DNA of 49,396 nucleotides from Pseudonocardia sulfidoxydans NBRC 16205 (GTDB taxonomy: Bacteria; Actinomycetota; Actinomycetes; Mycobacteriales; Pseudonocardiaceae): positions 1 to 49,396 of the forward strand of contig NZ_BJVJ01000048.1 in NCBI RefSeq assembly GCF_007989085.1, written 5' to 3'. The translations under genes and the position numbers were made by a program. Of this stretch, positions 8,772 through 17,672 are shown in pieces. The first letter of the stretch is position 1, and each line of letters opens with the position of its first letter. The notes beneath the pieces were generated by a model. The model made no database searches, was not told where the DNA came from, and worked only from the letters and a program-made list of their open reading frames with translations.

Positions 8772-9625
8772 CCTCGACCGGAACCCCTGACACGCGCACC
8801 GCGCTGCGCGGAGCCCTGCAGACCCTCGGCTACGAGGTGATGCCGTTCGCGAGGACCCACGACGCGGTCCGCGAGCACGTGCCGACGTCGATCCGGCTCA
8901 CCGTGACCGCCTCGCCGCAGAAGGGGATCGACGCCACGGTGGAGCTGGCGCTGGCACTCGCGGCGGACGGGTACTCGGTGGCGCCGCACCTGTCGGCGCG
9001 GATGATCTCCGGTCCGGCGCAGCTGGACGACATCCTCGCCCGCCTCACCGCGAACGGTGTCCGGCGCCTGTTCGTCGTGGGCGGCGACGGAGAGGCGTCG
9101 GGGACCTTCACCGAAGCGCTCGGACTGCTGCGTGCGATCCGGGGCAGCGGTCACGATTTCGCCGACATCGGGATCGGCGGCTACCCGGAGGGACACGCCC
9201 TGATCCCACCGGAGCGGCTGAGCTCGGCGCTGGTGGAGAAGGCGGCTCTCGCCGACCACATCACCACCCAGATCTGCTTCGCCCCGGCCACGCTGCTGGC
9301 CTACTCGCGCAGCCTCGTCGAGCAGGGGGTGACACTCCCGGTCGTCGTCGGCGTTCCCGGTGCGGTGAGCAGGCAGAAGCTGCTGCGGATCACCGCGAGC
9401 ATCGGCGTCGGGGACAGCGCGCGATTCCTGCGCAAGCAGAGCAGCCTGTTCTGGCGGTTCTTCGTGCCCGGCGGATACAACCCCACCTCGCTGGTCCGCG
9501 GCCTGCGCTCCGAGCTGGGCGGGAGCTCGACGGTGAGCGGGTTCCACGTGTTCACCTTCAACGACGTGGAGAGCACCGAGCGGTGGCGCCGACGCATGCT
9601 CGACCGGCTCGACGCCGTCTCGTAG
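8768..9625 (+). CDS. methylenetetrahydrofolate reductase family protein
   Basis: A 285-residue flavin-dependent TIM-barrel protein of the MetF family, which interconverts 5-methyl-THF and 5,10-methylene-THF. Visible features are LTVTASPQKGIDATVELALALAADGY near the N-terminus (strand-helix of the barrel), the strand LFVVGGDGEASG, and IGIGGYPEGHALIP, equivalent to the folate-binding region. It is somewhat divergent from housekeeping MetF, as are MetF-like proteins next to THF-dependent O-demethylases. In this setting it would run in the oxidative direction, turning methyl-THF made by the O-demethylase into methylene-THF for FolD. Start GTG 8768 overlaps the folD stop. Confidence 0.85.
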   Translation: MTSTGTPDTRTALRGALQTLGYEVMPFARTHDAVREHVPTSIRLTVTASPQKGIDATVELALALAADGYSVAPHLSARMISGPAQLDDILARLTANGVRRLFVVGGDGEASGTFTEALGLLRAIRGSGHDFADIGIGGYPEGHALIPPERLSSALVEKAALADHITTQICFAPATLLAYSRSLVEQGVTLPVVVGVPGAVSRQKLLRITASIGVGDSARFLRKQSSLFWRFFVPGGYNPTSLVRGLRSELGGSSTVSGFHVFTFNDVESTERWRRRMLDRLDAVS

Positions 9626-9678
9626 ACCGTGGGCACATCGGATGTCCGGGCGGCGGCGGGATTGAGGGGGTGAGCCAC

Positions 9679-10542
9679 GTGCTGCGTGTCGGCACCGCGC
9701 CGCAGCGGCGAGCCGCGCCCGACTTCCACGCCCCGGGTGAGTGTCTGGTGATGGGGATTCTGAACGTCACGCCCGACTCGTTCTCCGACGGCGGGGCCTA
9801 CTCGGAGGTGGATCGCGCGGTCGCGCGGGGGCGGCTGCTGGTTGCCGAGGGCGCAGACATCGTCGACGTCGGCGGGGAGTCGACACGGCCCGGCGCCGGA
9901 CGCGTCCCGGTCGAGGAGGAGCTGGCGCGGGTCCTGCCGGTCGTGCGGGAGCTCGCCGCGGGTGGGGTCCCCGTCAGCATCGACACCTCCCGGGCTGCCG
10001 TCGCGGCGGCCGCGGTCGTGGCGGGCGCGGTGGTGGTCAACGACGTGACCGGCGGGCTCGGTGATCCACGGATGGCCGCGCTCGTCGCCGAGATCGCCGT
10101 GCCCTACGTGGTGACCCACTCCCGCGGGCCCAGCGTCCACATGGACCGGCGCGCGGTCTACGCCGACGTCGTCGCCGACGTCCGGTGCGAGCTGCTCATG
10201 CGGGTCGAGACGCTGACCGGGGCCGGGGTCTCCCCCGATCGGCTCGTGCTGGACCCCGGCCTCGGGTTCGCCAAGACCGCCGACCACAACTGGGCCCTGC
10301 TGGGCGGTCTCGACAGCCTCCTGAGCCTCGGGTTCCCGGTGCTGATCGGGGCCTCGCGCAAGCGGTTCCTCGCCGCGCCGGGCCGGCCGGACGCACCGGC
10401 GGCGTCGCGTGACGACGCGACGGCCGTGATCTCCGGGCTCGCGGCGGCAGCCGGTGCGACGTGTGTGCGGGTGCACGACGTCCGCCGGTCCCGGGAGGCC
10501 ACGAGGGTGGCGCGCGCCTGGACACGGGCCCGGCAGCACTGA
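9679..10542 (+). CDS. folP: dihydropteroate synthase
   Basis: Condenses 6-hydroxymethyl-7,8-dihydropterin pyrophosphate with p-aminobenzoate in folate synthesis. The roughly 287-residue product shows all the usual motifs: MGILNVTPDSFSDGG, VDVGGESTRPGA, SIDTS, the VVND strand, LDPGLGFAKT and IGASRKRF, with RVHDV at the end. GTG 9679 was chosen because GAGGGGG (9664-9670) lies 8 nt upstream; GTG 9670 is possible but almost touches that site. It sits 53 nt after metF in the same orientation. As an extra folP in a catabolic operon it would raise the folate pool needed for methyl transfer; it could also be the only folP of the genome. Confidence 0.92.
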   Translation: MLRVGTAPQRRAAPDFHAPGECLVMGILNVTPDSFSDGGAYSEVDRAVARGRLLVAEGADIVDVGGESTRPGAGRVPVEEELARVLPVVRELAAGGVPVSIDTSRAAVAAAAVVAGAVVVNDVTGGLGDPRMAALVAEIAVPYVVTHSRGPSVHMDRRAVYADVVADVRCELLMRVETLTGAGVSPDRLVLDPGLGFAKTADHNWALLGGLDSLLSLGFPVLIGASRKRFLAAPGRPDAPAASRDDATAVISGLAAAAGATCVRVHDVRRSREATRVARAWTRARQH

Positions 10543-10660
10543 ACGTCGCACGTCGATGCCTCCCCGCGTCCGGTTCGACACGACCCGGGCGAGGTCGCGG
10601 TGGATAATGCGCTGACGCTCGCGGCACCTCGCCGGCGGGCTGATGCGGAAGGGCGGCAAC

Positions 10661-11536
10661 GTGGACCCCCGAGCTACGGAGACCGACCTCATGCCCGCCG
10701 CGTTCATCGGCCACGGGAACCCGATGAACGCGCTGGAGGTCAACCGCTACACCACCGCCTGGCAGGCGTTCGGCTCCGCCGTCCCCCGCCCGCGCGCGAT
10801 CCTGGTCGTCAGCGCCCACTGGTATGTCAACGCGACCGCGGTGACCGCGATGCCCCGCCCACGCACCATTCACGACTTCTACGGCTTCCCGCAGGAGCTG
10901 TTCGACGTCGACTACCCGGCGCCGGGCCTGCCCGAGCTGGCCGACGAGATCAGCGAGATCGTGCGCCCGACCTGGGTGGGCGCCGACCACGACAGCTGGG
11001 GGATCGACCACGGCACGTGGTCGGTGCTGTTGCACGCCTTCCCCGACGCGTCGATCCCGGTCGTGCAGCTGAGCATCAACGCCGACAAGCCGCTCGACCA
11101 CCACCTCGAACTGGGCGCGAAGCTCGCCGCACTGCGCAGGCGGGGGGTGTTGATCGTGGGCAGCGGCAACGTGGTGCACAACCTGAGGGCGATGGACTGG
11201 AGCCGCGCCGACGAGGGATACGACTGGGCCCGACGGTTCAGCGACGAGTCCCGCGAACGGATGCTCACCGAGCCGACCGAGTTCGCCACCCTCGACGCCC
11301 ATCCGAAATTCCGGTCCGCGGTGCCGACACCCGACCACTTCATCCCGGCCCTGTACTTCGCCGGGCTCGCCGGCGCCGACGACGCGCCGGACCTGAACGT
11401 CCTCGTCGACGGCTACGCCTACGGTTCGCTGACCATGACCGCGTACACCCTCGGCCTCGACTGCACCCATGTCCAGGGAGCCGGCGGATCGCCGCTGCCG
11501 CCGGCGGACGTGCCACCGGACGGCTCGAACATCTGA
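10661..11536 (+). CDS. DODA-type extradiol dioxygenase (4,5-DOPA dioxygenase family)
   Basis: A 291-residue LigB-fold protein of the YgiD/DODA family, Zn or Fe enzymes that open catechol-type rings. Metal ligands are visible as FIGHGNPM (H18), VVSAHWY, IDHGTWSVL and GSGNVVHNL. GTG 10661 is preferred to ATG 10643 because GGAAGGG (10647-10653) lies 7 nt upstream. A GATAAT box at 10603-10608 could be the -10 of its own promoter, which would separate it from the folate operon. It is followed after 23 nt by an M20 amidohydrolase, so the two probably form an operon. The physiological substrate is unknown; many members of this family were found only by in vitro activity. Confidence 0.88.
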   Translation: MDPRATETDLMPAAFIGHGNPMNALEVNRYTTAWQAFGSAVPRPRAILVVSAHWYVNATAVTAMPRPRTIHDFYGFPQELFDVDYPAPGLPELADEISEIVRPTWVGADHDSWGIDHGTWSVLLHAFPDASIPVVQLSINADKPLDHHLELGAKLAALRRRGVLIVGSGNVVHNLRAMDWSRADEGYDWARRFSDESRERMLTEPTEFATLDAHPKFRSAVPTPDHFIPALYFAGLAGADDAPDLNVLVDGYAYGSLTMTAYTLGLDCTHVQGAGGSPLPPADVPPDGSNI

Positions 11537-11559
11537 CACGCCGCGGCAGGAGGCAGGGT

Positions 11560-12840
11560 ATGACCGACGACGTCGAGACTCCCCGGGAACTGGACGGTCT
11601 GGCGGAGGTCCGGCAGTGGCAGGAGGAGCTCTACCGCGACCTGCACCGCCACCCCGAGCTCTCCCACCGGGAGCGGCGCACGGCCGGCATCGTCGCGGAC
11701 CGGCTGCGGCGGTCGGGCTACGAGGTGCACGAGGGTGTCGGCGGCACCGGCGTCGTCGGTGTCCTCGCCGGCGGCGCCGGGCCGACGGTCCTGCTCCGCG
11801 CCGACATGGACGCACTCCCTGTCCGCGAGGCGACGGGCCTGCCCTACGCCAGCACCGTCGTCGTCGACGACGCCGCCGGGAACCAGGTGCCGGTGATGCA
11901 CGCCTGCGGGCACGACGTCCACGTCGCGAGCCTGCTCGGTGCCGCCCACCTGCTCGCCGAGCGGGCGGACCGCTGGGGCGGCACCGTGGTGGCGTTGTTC
12001 CAGCCCGCCGAGGAACTGGGTGACGGCGCCCGCGCCATGGTGGCCGACGGCCTCGCCGATGTCGTCCCCGCCGTCGACGTCGCACTCGCCCAACACGTGC
12101 TCCCGCTGCCCGCGGGCACGGTCGGCACCCGGACCGGCCCGGTCCTGTCGACGGCCGCGAGCATGCGCATCGTCGTGTACGGGCGCGGTGGCCACGGGTC
12201 GATGCCGCAGGCCACCGTCGACCCGGTCGTCCTGGCCGCCATGATCGTCGTCAGGCTGCAGGGCGTCGTGTCCCGGGAGACCGCACCCGACGACTTCGCC
12301 GTGCTCACGGTGGGCAGCATCCAGGCCGGGTCGAAGAGCAACATCATCCCCGACTCGGCCGAGCTGCAGCTCAACCTTCGCGCCTACAGCGAGCGCACCC
12401 TGTCGCACATGGTGGACGCGATCCGCCGGATCGTCACCGCGGAGTGCCAGGCGTCGAGGTCACCGAAGGACCCCGAGTTCGAGCTGTTCGGAGCCTTTCC
12501 CCTCACCGACAACGACGACGCCCTCACCGGGCGGGTGGCTGCCGCATTCGCGGAGTTCTTCGGCGAGCGGTCGGTGGAGCTGCCGCGGCAGAACGCCAGT
12601 GAGGACTTCACCGACATTCCCGTCGCGTACGGCGCCCCGTACACCTATTGGGGCGTCGGCGGGGTCGACCCGGCCCGCTACGAACGCGCCGCGGCCGCCG
12701 GTCGGGTCGCCGAGGACATCCCGGTCAACCACAATCCCGCCTTCGCCCCTGTCCTCCAGCCGACGCTCGACACCGGGACCCAGGCACTCGTCGTGGCGGC
12801 CCTCGCCTGTCTCACCAGAGCCGACGAGCCGCCACGATGA
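11560..12840 (+). CDS. M20 family metal-dependent amidohydrolase (M20D, hippurate/IAA-amino-acid hydrolase type)
   Basis: A 426-residue peptidase-M20D-type hydrolase that would cleave an N-acyl amino acid or similar amide. The catalytic domain shows LRADMDALPV, the ligand motif MHACGHDVHVASLLG and the Glu pair in FQPAEELGDGA. The small dimerisation domain lies around residues 205-315 (GRGGHGSMPQ...). The C-terminal ligand segment is SEDFTDIPV and is followed by NHNPAF. AGGAGG at 11548-11553 gives a strong ribosome binding site for ATG 11560. The gene ends 9 nt from the convergent gluconokinase gene. A link to aromatic catabolism (N-acyl aromatics such as hippurates) is conceivable given the neighbour dioxygenase, but unproven. 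Confidence 0.9.
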   Translation: MTDDVETPRELDGLAEVRQWQEELYRDLHRHPELSHRERRTAGIVADRLRRSGYEVHEGVGGTGVVGVLAGGAGPTVLLRADMDALPVREATGLPYASTVVVDDAAGNQVPVMHACGHDVHVASLLGAAHLLAERADRWGGTVVALFQPAEELGDGARAMVADGLADVVPAVDVALAQHVLPLPAGTVGTRTGPVLSTAASMRIVVYGRGGHGSMPQATVDPVVLAAMIVVRLQGVVSRETAPDDFAVLTVGSIQAGSKSNIIPDSAELQLNLRAYSERTLSHMVDAIRRIVTAECQASRSPKDPEFELFGAFPLTDNDDALTGRVAAAFAEFFGERSVELPRQNASEDFTDIPVAYGAPYTYWGVGGVDPARYERAAAAGRVAEDIPVNHNPAFAPVLQPTLDTGTQALVVAALACLTRADEPPR

Positions 12841-12849
12841 ACGCTCGGG

Positions 12850-13353
12850 TCAGCGCAGCCGATCGAGGATCTCGTCGACCTCGTCGAGCGGATCCCGCCC
12901 GATCTCGACGACGATGACGTCCTCGTCCGTTCCGGGCGCCTCGAGTGCTGCGATCTGGGACGACAGCAGCCCGGCCGGCATGAAGTGGCCGGTTCGGGCG
13001 GCGAGCCGCTGCTCGATGACGGCGGGCGATCCGGTGAGGTGCACGAAGACGACGTGGTCGCCGCGGAGCCGGTCGCGGTAGGTCCGCTTCAGGGCCGAGC
13101 AGGTGATGATGCCGGGAACGCCGGCGGAGGTGTGCCGGTGGATCCACTCGGCGATGCGGTCCAGCCACGGCAGGCGGTCCTCGTCGGTGAGCGGCTCACC
13201 GGCCGCCATCTTGGCGATGTTGCCCGGTGGGTGGAGGTCGTCGCCTTCCTGGAGATCCCAGCCGAGCCGGCCCGCGAGCATCCCGGCGACGGTCGACTTG
13301 CCGGACCCGGAGACGCCCATGACGACCAGGACCGTGCGGTCCCCGGGTTCCAT
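12850..13353 (-). CDS. gntK: gluconokinase
   Basis: Phosphorylates D-gluconate to 6-phosphogluconate, feeding the pentose phosphate or Entner-Doudoroff routes. The 167-residue size is normal for GntK. Walker A GVSGSGKST is at residues 13-21, followed by the family-specific EGDDLHPPGNIAKMAAG, GEPLTDEDRLPWL, CSALKRTYRDRLR and RTGHFMPAGLLSSQ. ATG 13353 shares one base with the TGA of the beta-glucuronidase gene, so translation is coupled. Longer in-frame starts would run into the glucuronidase gene. Its pairing with glucuronide enzymes rather than a gluconate permease suggests gluconate is made inside the cell, fitting the LarA-epimerase route proposed below. Confidence 0.94.
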   Translation of the reverse strand: MEPGDRTVLVVMGVSGSGKSTVAGMLAGRLGWDLQEGDDLHPPGNIAKMAAGEPLTDEDRLPWLDRIAEWIHRHTSAGVPGIITCSALKRTYRDRLRGDHVVFVHLTGSPAVIEQRLAARTGHFMPAGLLSSQIAALEAPGTDEDVIVVEIGRDPLDEVDEILDRLR

Positions 13354-15158
13354 CAGGAGTCCTTGCGCCAGCGACGGCGCAACGCGAAGGCGGCGGCCTT
13401 GGGCTTGCGGTCCCGGGTGAAGACGCCCTTCTTGTTCCCGTCCACGCGCATGATCCCCGAGGTGGTCGCGAAGTCGGCGAAGTTCCACACGTGCTCACCC
13501 ACGACGGCGTCGACGCGGTCGAACACACGGTGGTTCATGTCGAGGTAGGCCACCTGGTACTCCTCGCTCCACGGCTGCGGGGTGAGGGAGTGCAGCCCCG
13601 GGAGGGTGTCGGCGCCGTACTCGGTGACGATGATCGGCTTGCCCTCGGTCGCCCAGCCCTGCAGCTCGTCGAGCCAGGCCGTCTCGGCGGCGGCGAGGTC
13701 CCCGGTGTTGACGTACCAGCCGTAGTACCGGTTGAGCATCAGCACGTCGGCGAACTGGGAGACGCGGCACTTCCCGTGCGGGGCGAGCATGACGTTGACG
13801 AACCCGACCGGCCGCGTCGGGTCGGCCTCCCGGGCCACGTCGAACAGCGGCCGGAAGTAGTCCTCGGCGCCCTCGGTGTCGGACTCCGGCTCGTTCGCGA
13901 TGGACCAGACGACGACGCAGGGATGGTTCTTGTCGCGGGCCACGAGTTCGCGGATCGCCTGTGCGTGGACGGCTCGGGTCTCGTCGTTGACCGTGTCCGG
14001 GCTGTAGGTCTGGTAGCCCTGGCTGCCGAAGATGCCGCCGCCGAGCCCCATGTTCAGTCCGACGGCGGCGGTCTCGTCGATGACGACGATGCCGTGGCGG
14101 TCGGCGTAGTCGAGGACGTCCTCGGAGTAGGGGTAGTGCGAGGTGCGGAAGGAGTTGGCGCCGATCCATTCCATGAGTGCGAAGTCGTGGACGAGGTAGC
14201 CGTCGTCGTGGCCCTTGCCGATCACCGGGATGTCCTCGTGCTTGCCGAACCCGGTGAAGTGGAACGGCTCGGAGTTGATGAGGAACTGGGTGCCACGGAC
14301 CTCGACGGTCCGGATGCCCACGCTCTGGTGGTAGGAGTCGACGACCGTGCCGCCGCCGTCGCCGTCGCCGCCGCCGTCGTGCTCGACGAGCTGGACCTCC
14401 AGGTCGTAGAGGTAGCCGTCGCCGGGTGCCCAGCGGTGTACGTCGGCGACGGTGAGGCGCCCGGATGCGCCCGACCCGGACGCGACCTCGTGGCCGTCGG
14501 CGTCGCGGAGGACGGCTCGGACTCCGAGGCCGTCGGCGCCGACCGTGGTGGCGGTGTAGTCGACGGTGCCGGTGAGACCGTCGAGGCCGGTGACGACCGT
14601 GACGTCGTCGGTGTGGGCGTGCGGGGTGGCGCTGAGCCAGATCGAGCGGTGCAGGCCCGCGTAGTTGAAGAAGTCGTGCCAGTAGCGCTGCCGGGGGCCT
14701 GCGGGGGTGTCCTCGACGACGCCGGGCGGGATGGTCTGGAACGACAGCGTGTTGTCGACGCAGGCGGTGACCCGGATCTCCTCGCCCGCGCTCACGAGGC
14801 CGGTGATGTCGGCCTCGAACGGGGTGTAGCCGCCCTCGTGGCTCATGACCTCCGTGTCGTCGACCCACACCGTCGCGCGGTGTGTCGCGGACTCGAAGTG
14901 CAGGACGACCCGCTGACCGGCCCACCCGCGGGGCACCCGGACGGTGCGTTGGTACCAGACCTCGCCGAGGTGGTCGCGGACGGCGGCGTCGGCGGCGATG
15001 TCGTTGTAGCTCGCGGGCACCGCCATCTCGCTCGCGTGGGGAAGCCGGCCGGCCCACCAGCGGGCGGTGCGTCCCTCGGCCTCGGGGTCGAGGGAGAAGG
15101 CCCACAAGCCGTCGAGCCGCTTGCGTTCGCGGGTCGAGCTGTCCTGGGGTCGTAGCAC
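13353..15158 (-). CDS. uidA: beta-glucuronidase (glycoside hydrolase family 2)
   Basis: Releases glucuronate from beta-glucuronides in the cytoplasm. The 601-residue product resembles E. coli GusA along its whole length. The N-terminus (LRPQDSSTRERKRLDGLWAF) aligns with GusA residues 2 onward, which with AAGGGA 6 nt upstream fixes GTG 15158 as start over ATG 15194. The acid/base Glu is in WSIANEPE, the nucleophile in VTEYGAD, and the NxK motif that reads the sugar carboxylate is in DGNKKG. Sugar-binding, beta-sandwich and TIM-barrel domains are in the usual order. One oddity is a Gly/Asp-rich insertion (EHDGGGDGDGGG, bases about 14345-14385) in the second domain, made by CCG/GTC-type repeats. 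No signal peptide is seen, so import by UidB is needed. Confidence 0.96.
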   Translation of the reverse strand: MLRPQDSSTRERKRLDGLWAFSLDPEAEGRTARWWAGRLPHASEMAVPASYNDIAADAAVRDHLGEVWYQRTVRVPRGWAGQRVVLHFESATHRATVWVDDTEVMSHEGGYTPFEADITGLVSAGEEIRVTACVDNTLSFQTIPPGVVEDTPAGPRQRYWHDFFNYAGLHRSIWLSATPHAHTDDVTVVTGLDGLTGTVDYTATTVGADGLGVRAVLRDADGHEVASGSGASGRLTVADVHRWAPGDGYLYDLEVQLVEHDGGGDGDGGGTVVDSYHQSVGIRTVEVRGTQFLINSEPFHFTGFGKHEDIPVIGKGHDDGYLVHDFALMEWIGANSFRTSHYPYSEDVLDYADRHGIVVIDETAAVGLNMGLGGGIFGSQGYQTYSPDTVNDETRAVHAQAIRELVARDKNHPCVVVWSIANEPESDTEGAEDYFRPLFDVAREADPTRPVGFVNVMLAPHGKCRVSQFADVLMLNRYYGWYVNTGDLAAAETAWLDELQGWATEGKPIIVTEYGADTLPGLHSLTPQPWSEEYQVAYLDMNHRVFDRVDAVVGEHVWNFADFATTSGIMRVDGNKKGVFTRDRKPKAAAFALRRRWRKDS

Positions 15159-15226
15159 GGCGTGTCCCTTCGTCGCAGCGATGTCCGTACCCATTGATGC
15201 AGGGCCACGATCCCGGCGACCAGGAA

Positions 15227-15241
15227 TTGCCGCGGGTTGTC
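15227..15241 (-). promoter_or_regulatory. GGCAA-type direct repeat upstream of uidA
   Basis: On the coding strand of uidA this reads GACAA-N5-GGCAA with a 10-base period, between larA and uidA. The same arrangement precedes uxaC and uidB, in the same orientation relative to the gene. It is a candidate binding site of the locus regulator. Confidence 0.45.
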
Positions 15242-15256
15242 CCAGTTGCAGTTGTC

Positions 15257-16603
15257 TCAGTGGAGCCGGAAGAGCATCTCGCCCGCCCGCGGCACGACGA
15301 GGGTGTCCGGGTCGGCCTCGTAGGCGGCGACGTCCACCGACGCCGGGTCGAGGTAACCGAGGTTCACGGCGTGACAGACCTCCTCGGGGATGGCCGTCGC
15401 CAGCGTCACCCGCACGCGCAAGCGCTCCTCGCCCGTCGCCGCGTCGTAGGTCCCGGCGCCCCGCAGGTGGGTCGAATGGGCCAGGACTCCCCAGTGAACC
15501 TGCGAGAACCGGTCCCATTGCGCCACGAAGTAGTCGCGGCAGTGGTAGCCGATGTCGTGGATCTCGCGGTGGGTCGAGGAGATCTCCGTGACGTGCGGTG
15601 CGTAGAGGATCACCTCTCCCCCGTCGGCGACCACGGGCTCGAGCTTGTAGAACCCCTTCGCGGCGGTCCAGATCTCGTCGTACATCTGCGGGACGACCGA
15701 CAGCACCCGGCGCACCGGCGCGTCCAGATAGGTCACATGGGTGGCCGCGCACACCTCCGCCGCCGACGCCCACGACGCCCGGCTGTCGCCGAACGACACC
15801 GAGTGCAGACCGCTCACCCGGACCGGTGACGGGACCGTCGCGTCGACGGCGCCGTCGACGGCGCCGTCGGCGACCTCGGCCGTGACCGCGCAGATCGCGA
15901 GCTTCTCCGACGGGATGAGCGCGGCCCCGTCGTCGATCAGGGCCCGGACCGGGGTGATCCCGGTGGTGCCGATGATGTCCGCCGAGGTGATCAGTGCACC
16001 CAGCCAGTGCGACACGTCGATGATCTTCTGGCCCCCGACGCCGGGGAAGAAGTACTTGTTGCCGCCCGAGATTCCGACGACCTCGTGCGGCAGCACGGGT
16101 CCCAGCACCAACGCCACGTCGTGGTCGACGACCGCGCGGTTGAGCAGCACGGGCACGTCGAGCTCCATCCGACCGTCGGAGAGCTCGGCGATCCGGGCTG
16201 CGGGCACGGTCCCGAGGTCGGCGTAGATCTCCGGCTTCCACCACTCGTGGTTGACGACCGTCGTGCCGGGATAGGTCTGCTCGAGACGGCCCGGCTCGTA
16301 GCCGAGGTGGGCGGCGAGCGCGTCCTCGGACATCGGCGCGTGGGTGCCCAGCGCGACGAGCACCGTCAGCCTGCTCACGCGCCCGTGCAGCGCCTCGTGC
16401 ACCGCGCGCAGCAGCAGCGGCAGTGGGCAGGTGCGGGTTGCGTCCGGCACGAGCACGCAGACGCTGCGCCCGTCGAACGGGTGGTCGGCGAGCTCCCTGA
16501 GCACGAACGCGGTGACCTGGTCGGCGTCGAGCACGGTCGTCGCGTCGCCGATGCGCGCAGCCGCGGCCGCCAACCCGGGTGGGACCTCGCCGATGAACGT
16601 CAT
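15257..16603 (-). CDS. LarA-type nickel-dependent hydroxyacid racemase/epimerase, candidate D-mannonate/D-gluconate 2-epimerase
   Basis: A 448-residue LarA/DUF2088 protein. These enzymes use the nickel-pincer nucleotide cofactor to invert a 2-hydroxyacid by hydride transfer. Residues equivalent to those of lactate racemase are visible: R57 in DATRTCP, H88 in LGTHAP, H173 and K183 in PHEVVGISGGNKYFFPG, and H199 in DVSHW. The H-K-H spacing (10 and 16) is that of LarA H174, K184, H200, and K183 would hold the cofactor covalently. ATG 16603 starts the conserved part; the ribosome binding site is weak. Family members include D-gluconate 2-epimerases. Set between uxuB (makes mannonate) and gntK (uses gluconate), that activity is the best guess. 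LarB/C/E are not in the window. A short DGAVDGAVD repeat sits near residue 250. Confidence 0.82.
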   Translation of the reverse strand: MTFIGEVPPGLAAAAARIGDATTVLDADQVTAFVLRELADHPFDGRSVCVLVPDATRTCPLPLLLRAVHEALHGRVSRLTVLVALGTHAPMSEDALAAHLGYEPGRLEQTYPGTTVVNHEWWKPEIYADLGTVPAARIAELSDGRMELDVPVLLNRAVVDHDVALVLGPVLPHEVVGISGGNKYFFPGVGGQKIIDVSHWLGALITSADIIGTTGITPVRALIDDGAALIPSEKLAICAVTAEVADGAVDGAVDATVPSPVRVSGLHSVSFGDSRASWASAAEVCAATHVTYLDAPVRRVLSVVPQMYDEIWTAAKGFYKLEPVVADGGEVILYAPHVTEISSTHREIHDIGYHCRDYFVAQWDRFSQVHWGVLAHSTHLRGAGTYDAATGEERLRVRVTLATAIPEEVCHAVNLGYLDPASVDVAAYEADPDTLVVPRAGEMLFRLH

Positions 16604-16655
16604 GGCCCAACTCTGTGGGCAGTGGCGAGGTGTGACAAGCGGCGACTCCCACAAC

Positions 16656-16661
16656 TAGCCT
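16656..16661 (+). promoter_or_regulatory. -10 box of leaderless lacI-family gene
   Basis: TAGCCT ends 6 nt before the GTG at 16668. That spacing puts the transcription start at or next to the start codon, and no ribosome binding site is visible. Only 64 nt separate this gene from larA, so the two promoters are interleaved. Confidence 0.5.
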
Positions 16662-16667
16662 GGCTCG

Positions 16668-17657
16668 GTGGAGTCCCGTCCCACGATCTACGACGTCGCC
16701 AAGGCCGCCGGGGTCGCGGCGTCGACCGTGTCGCGGGCCTTCTCGCGGCCCGGACGGGTGGGCGCCGAGACCGCGCAGCGGATCTTCGCGGCCGCGGAGT
16801 CGCTCGGCTACCGGGCCTCCGGGCTGCCCGGGCTGGTCGGGTCGCGTACCGGCACGATCGCGCTCGTCGTCACCGACATCACCAATCCGTTCTACGTCGA
16901 GATCATCCGCGGCGCGCACGAGGCTGCCGCGGACGCCGGCTACCTGATCCTGTTGTCGCACACGCAGGAGGACGCGCAGCTCGAACGCACCTGGACCGAG
17001 CGCGGGCTGCCTGCGGTGGACGGCGTGGTGCTCGCGAGCTCACGGATGTCCGACAGCACGATCCGCATGGTGGCCAAGCAGAAGCCGACGATCGTGCTGA
17101 ACCGGCGGCTGCCCGAGGTGCCGAGCGTCATCACCGACAACGCCCGAGGGGTGCGACGTGCCGTCGAGCATCTCGTCGGGTTGGGCCACGACACCATCAC
17201 CTATCTGGCCGGCCCGGAGACGAGCTGGGCCGACGGGATGCGGTGGCAGGCCTTGCGCGAGGCCGGCGCCGAGCTCGGTGTGCGGGTCCGGCGGATCGGG
17301 CCGGGGAACACCCCGACGGTGGCAGCCGGGCACCAGCTCGCCGGTGAGGTGCTGGCCCACCGGCCGACGGCGGTGCTGGCCTACAACGACGCGATGGCGA
17401 TCGGTGTGCAGAAGGGTCTCAAGCGGCTCGGTGTGCGCATCCCGCAGGACACCAGCGTCGTCGGCTTCGACAACATCATCCTGGCCGACCTCGTCGAGCC
17501 GGCGCTGACCACTGTCGGCGCACCGTTGCACACCCAGGGCGCGATCGGCGTCAAGAACCTGATCGCGATGGTCGGGGGTGCCACGCCCCGCCGGGAACCG
17601 GTGGTGCTGCCCGTGCAGCTGGTCGTGCGTGACTCGACGGGCCGCCGCCGCCGCTGA
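16668..17657 (+). CDS. LacI family transcriptional regulator of the glucuronide locus
   Basis: A 329-residue LacI/GalR protein. The helix-turn-helix and hinge occupy residues 5-60 (TIYDVAKAAGVAASTVSRAF and the following helix). A periplasmic-binding-protein-like ligand domain follows, with VVTDITNPFYVEII, the DGVVLAS strand, and VVGFDNIILADLVEPALTTV near the C-terminus. It begins with GTG and looks leaderless. It lies between the divergent larA-uidA-gntK and uxaC-uxuB-uidB units, so it is the obvious regulator of both. The inducer is likely a uronate or one of its reduced products. The AATTCCCGGCAATT site at 17676-17689, with a central CG as in LacI-family operators, is a candidate target. 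Confidence 0.92.
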   Translation: MESRPTIYDVAKAAGVAASTVSRAFSRPGRVGAETAQRIFAAAESLGYRASGLPGLVGSRTGTIALVVTDITNPFYVEIIRGAHEAAADAGYLILLSHTQEDAQLERTWTERGLPAVDGVVLASSRMSDSTIRMVAKQKPTIVLNRRLPEVPSVITDNARGVRRAVEHLVGLGHDTITYLAGPETSWADGMRWQALREAGAELGVRVRRIGPGNTPTVAAGHQLAGEVLAHRPTAVLAYNDAMAIGVQKGLKRLGVRIPQDTSVVGFDNIILADLVEPALTTVGAPLHTQGAIGVKNLIAMVGGATPRREPVVLPVQLVVRDSTGRRRR

Positions 17658-17672
17658 GAGCCGGCGGGTCCC

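Noticed and set aside
15838..15870. GTCGACGGCGCC tandem repeats in larA as a possible regulatory or unstable element
   Set aside because: It is in frame, encodes DGAVDGAVD in a loop, and is short; a simple coding repeat explains it.
13353..16961. A single 1202-codon minus-strand frame covering uidA and larA
   Set aside because: The uidA frame happens to stay open upstream through larA, but the part before 15158 has no family similarity and larA occupies another frame with conserved motifs. It is not a fusion.
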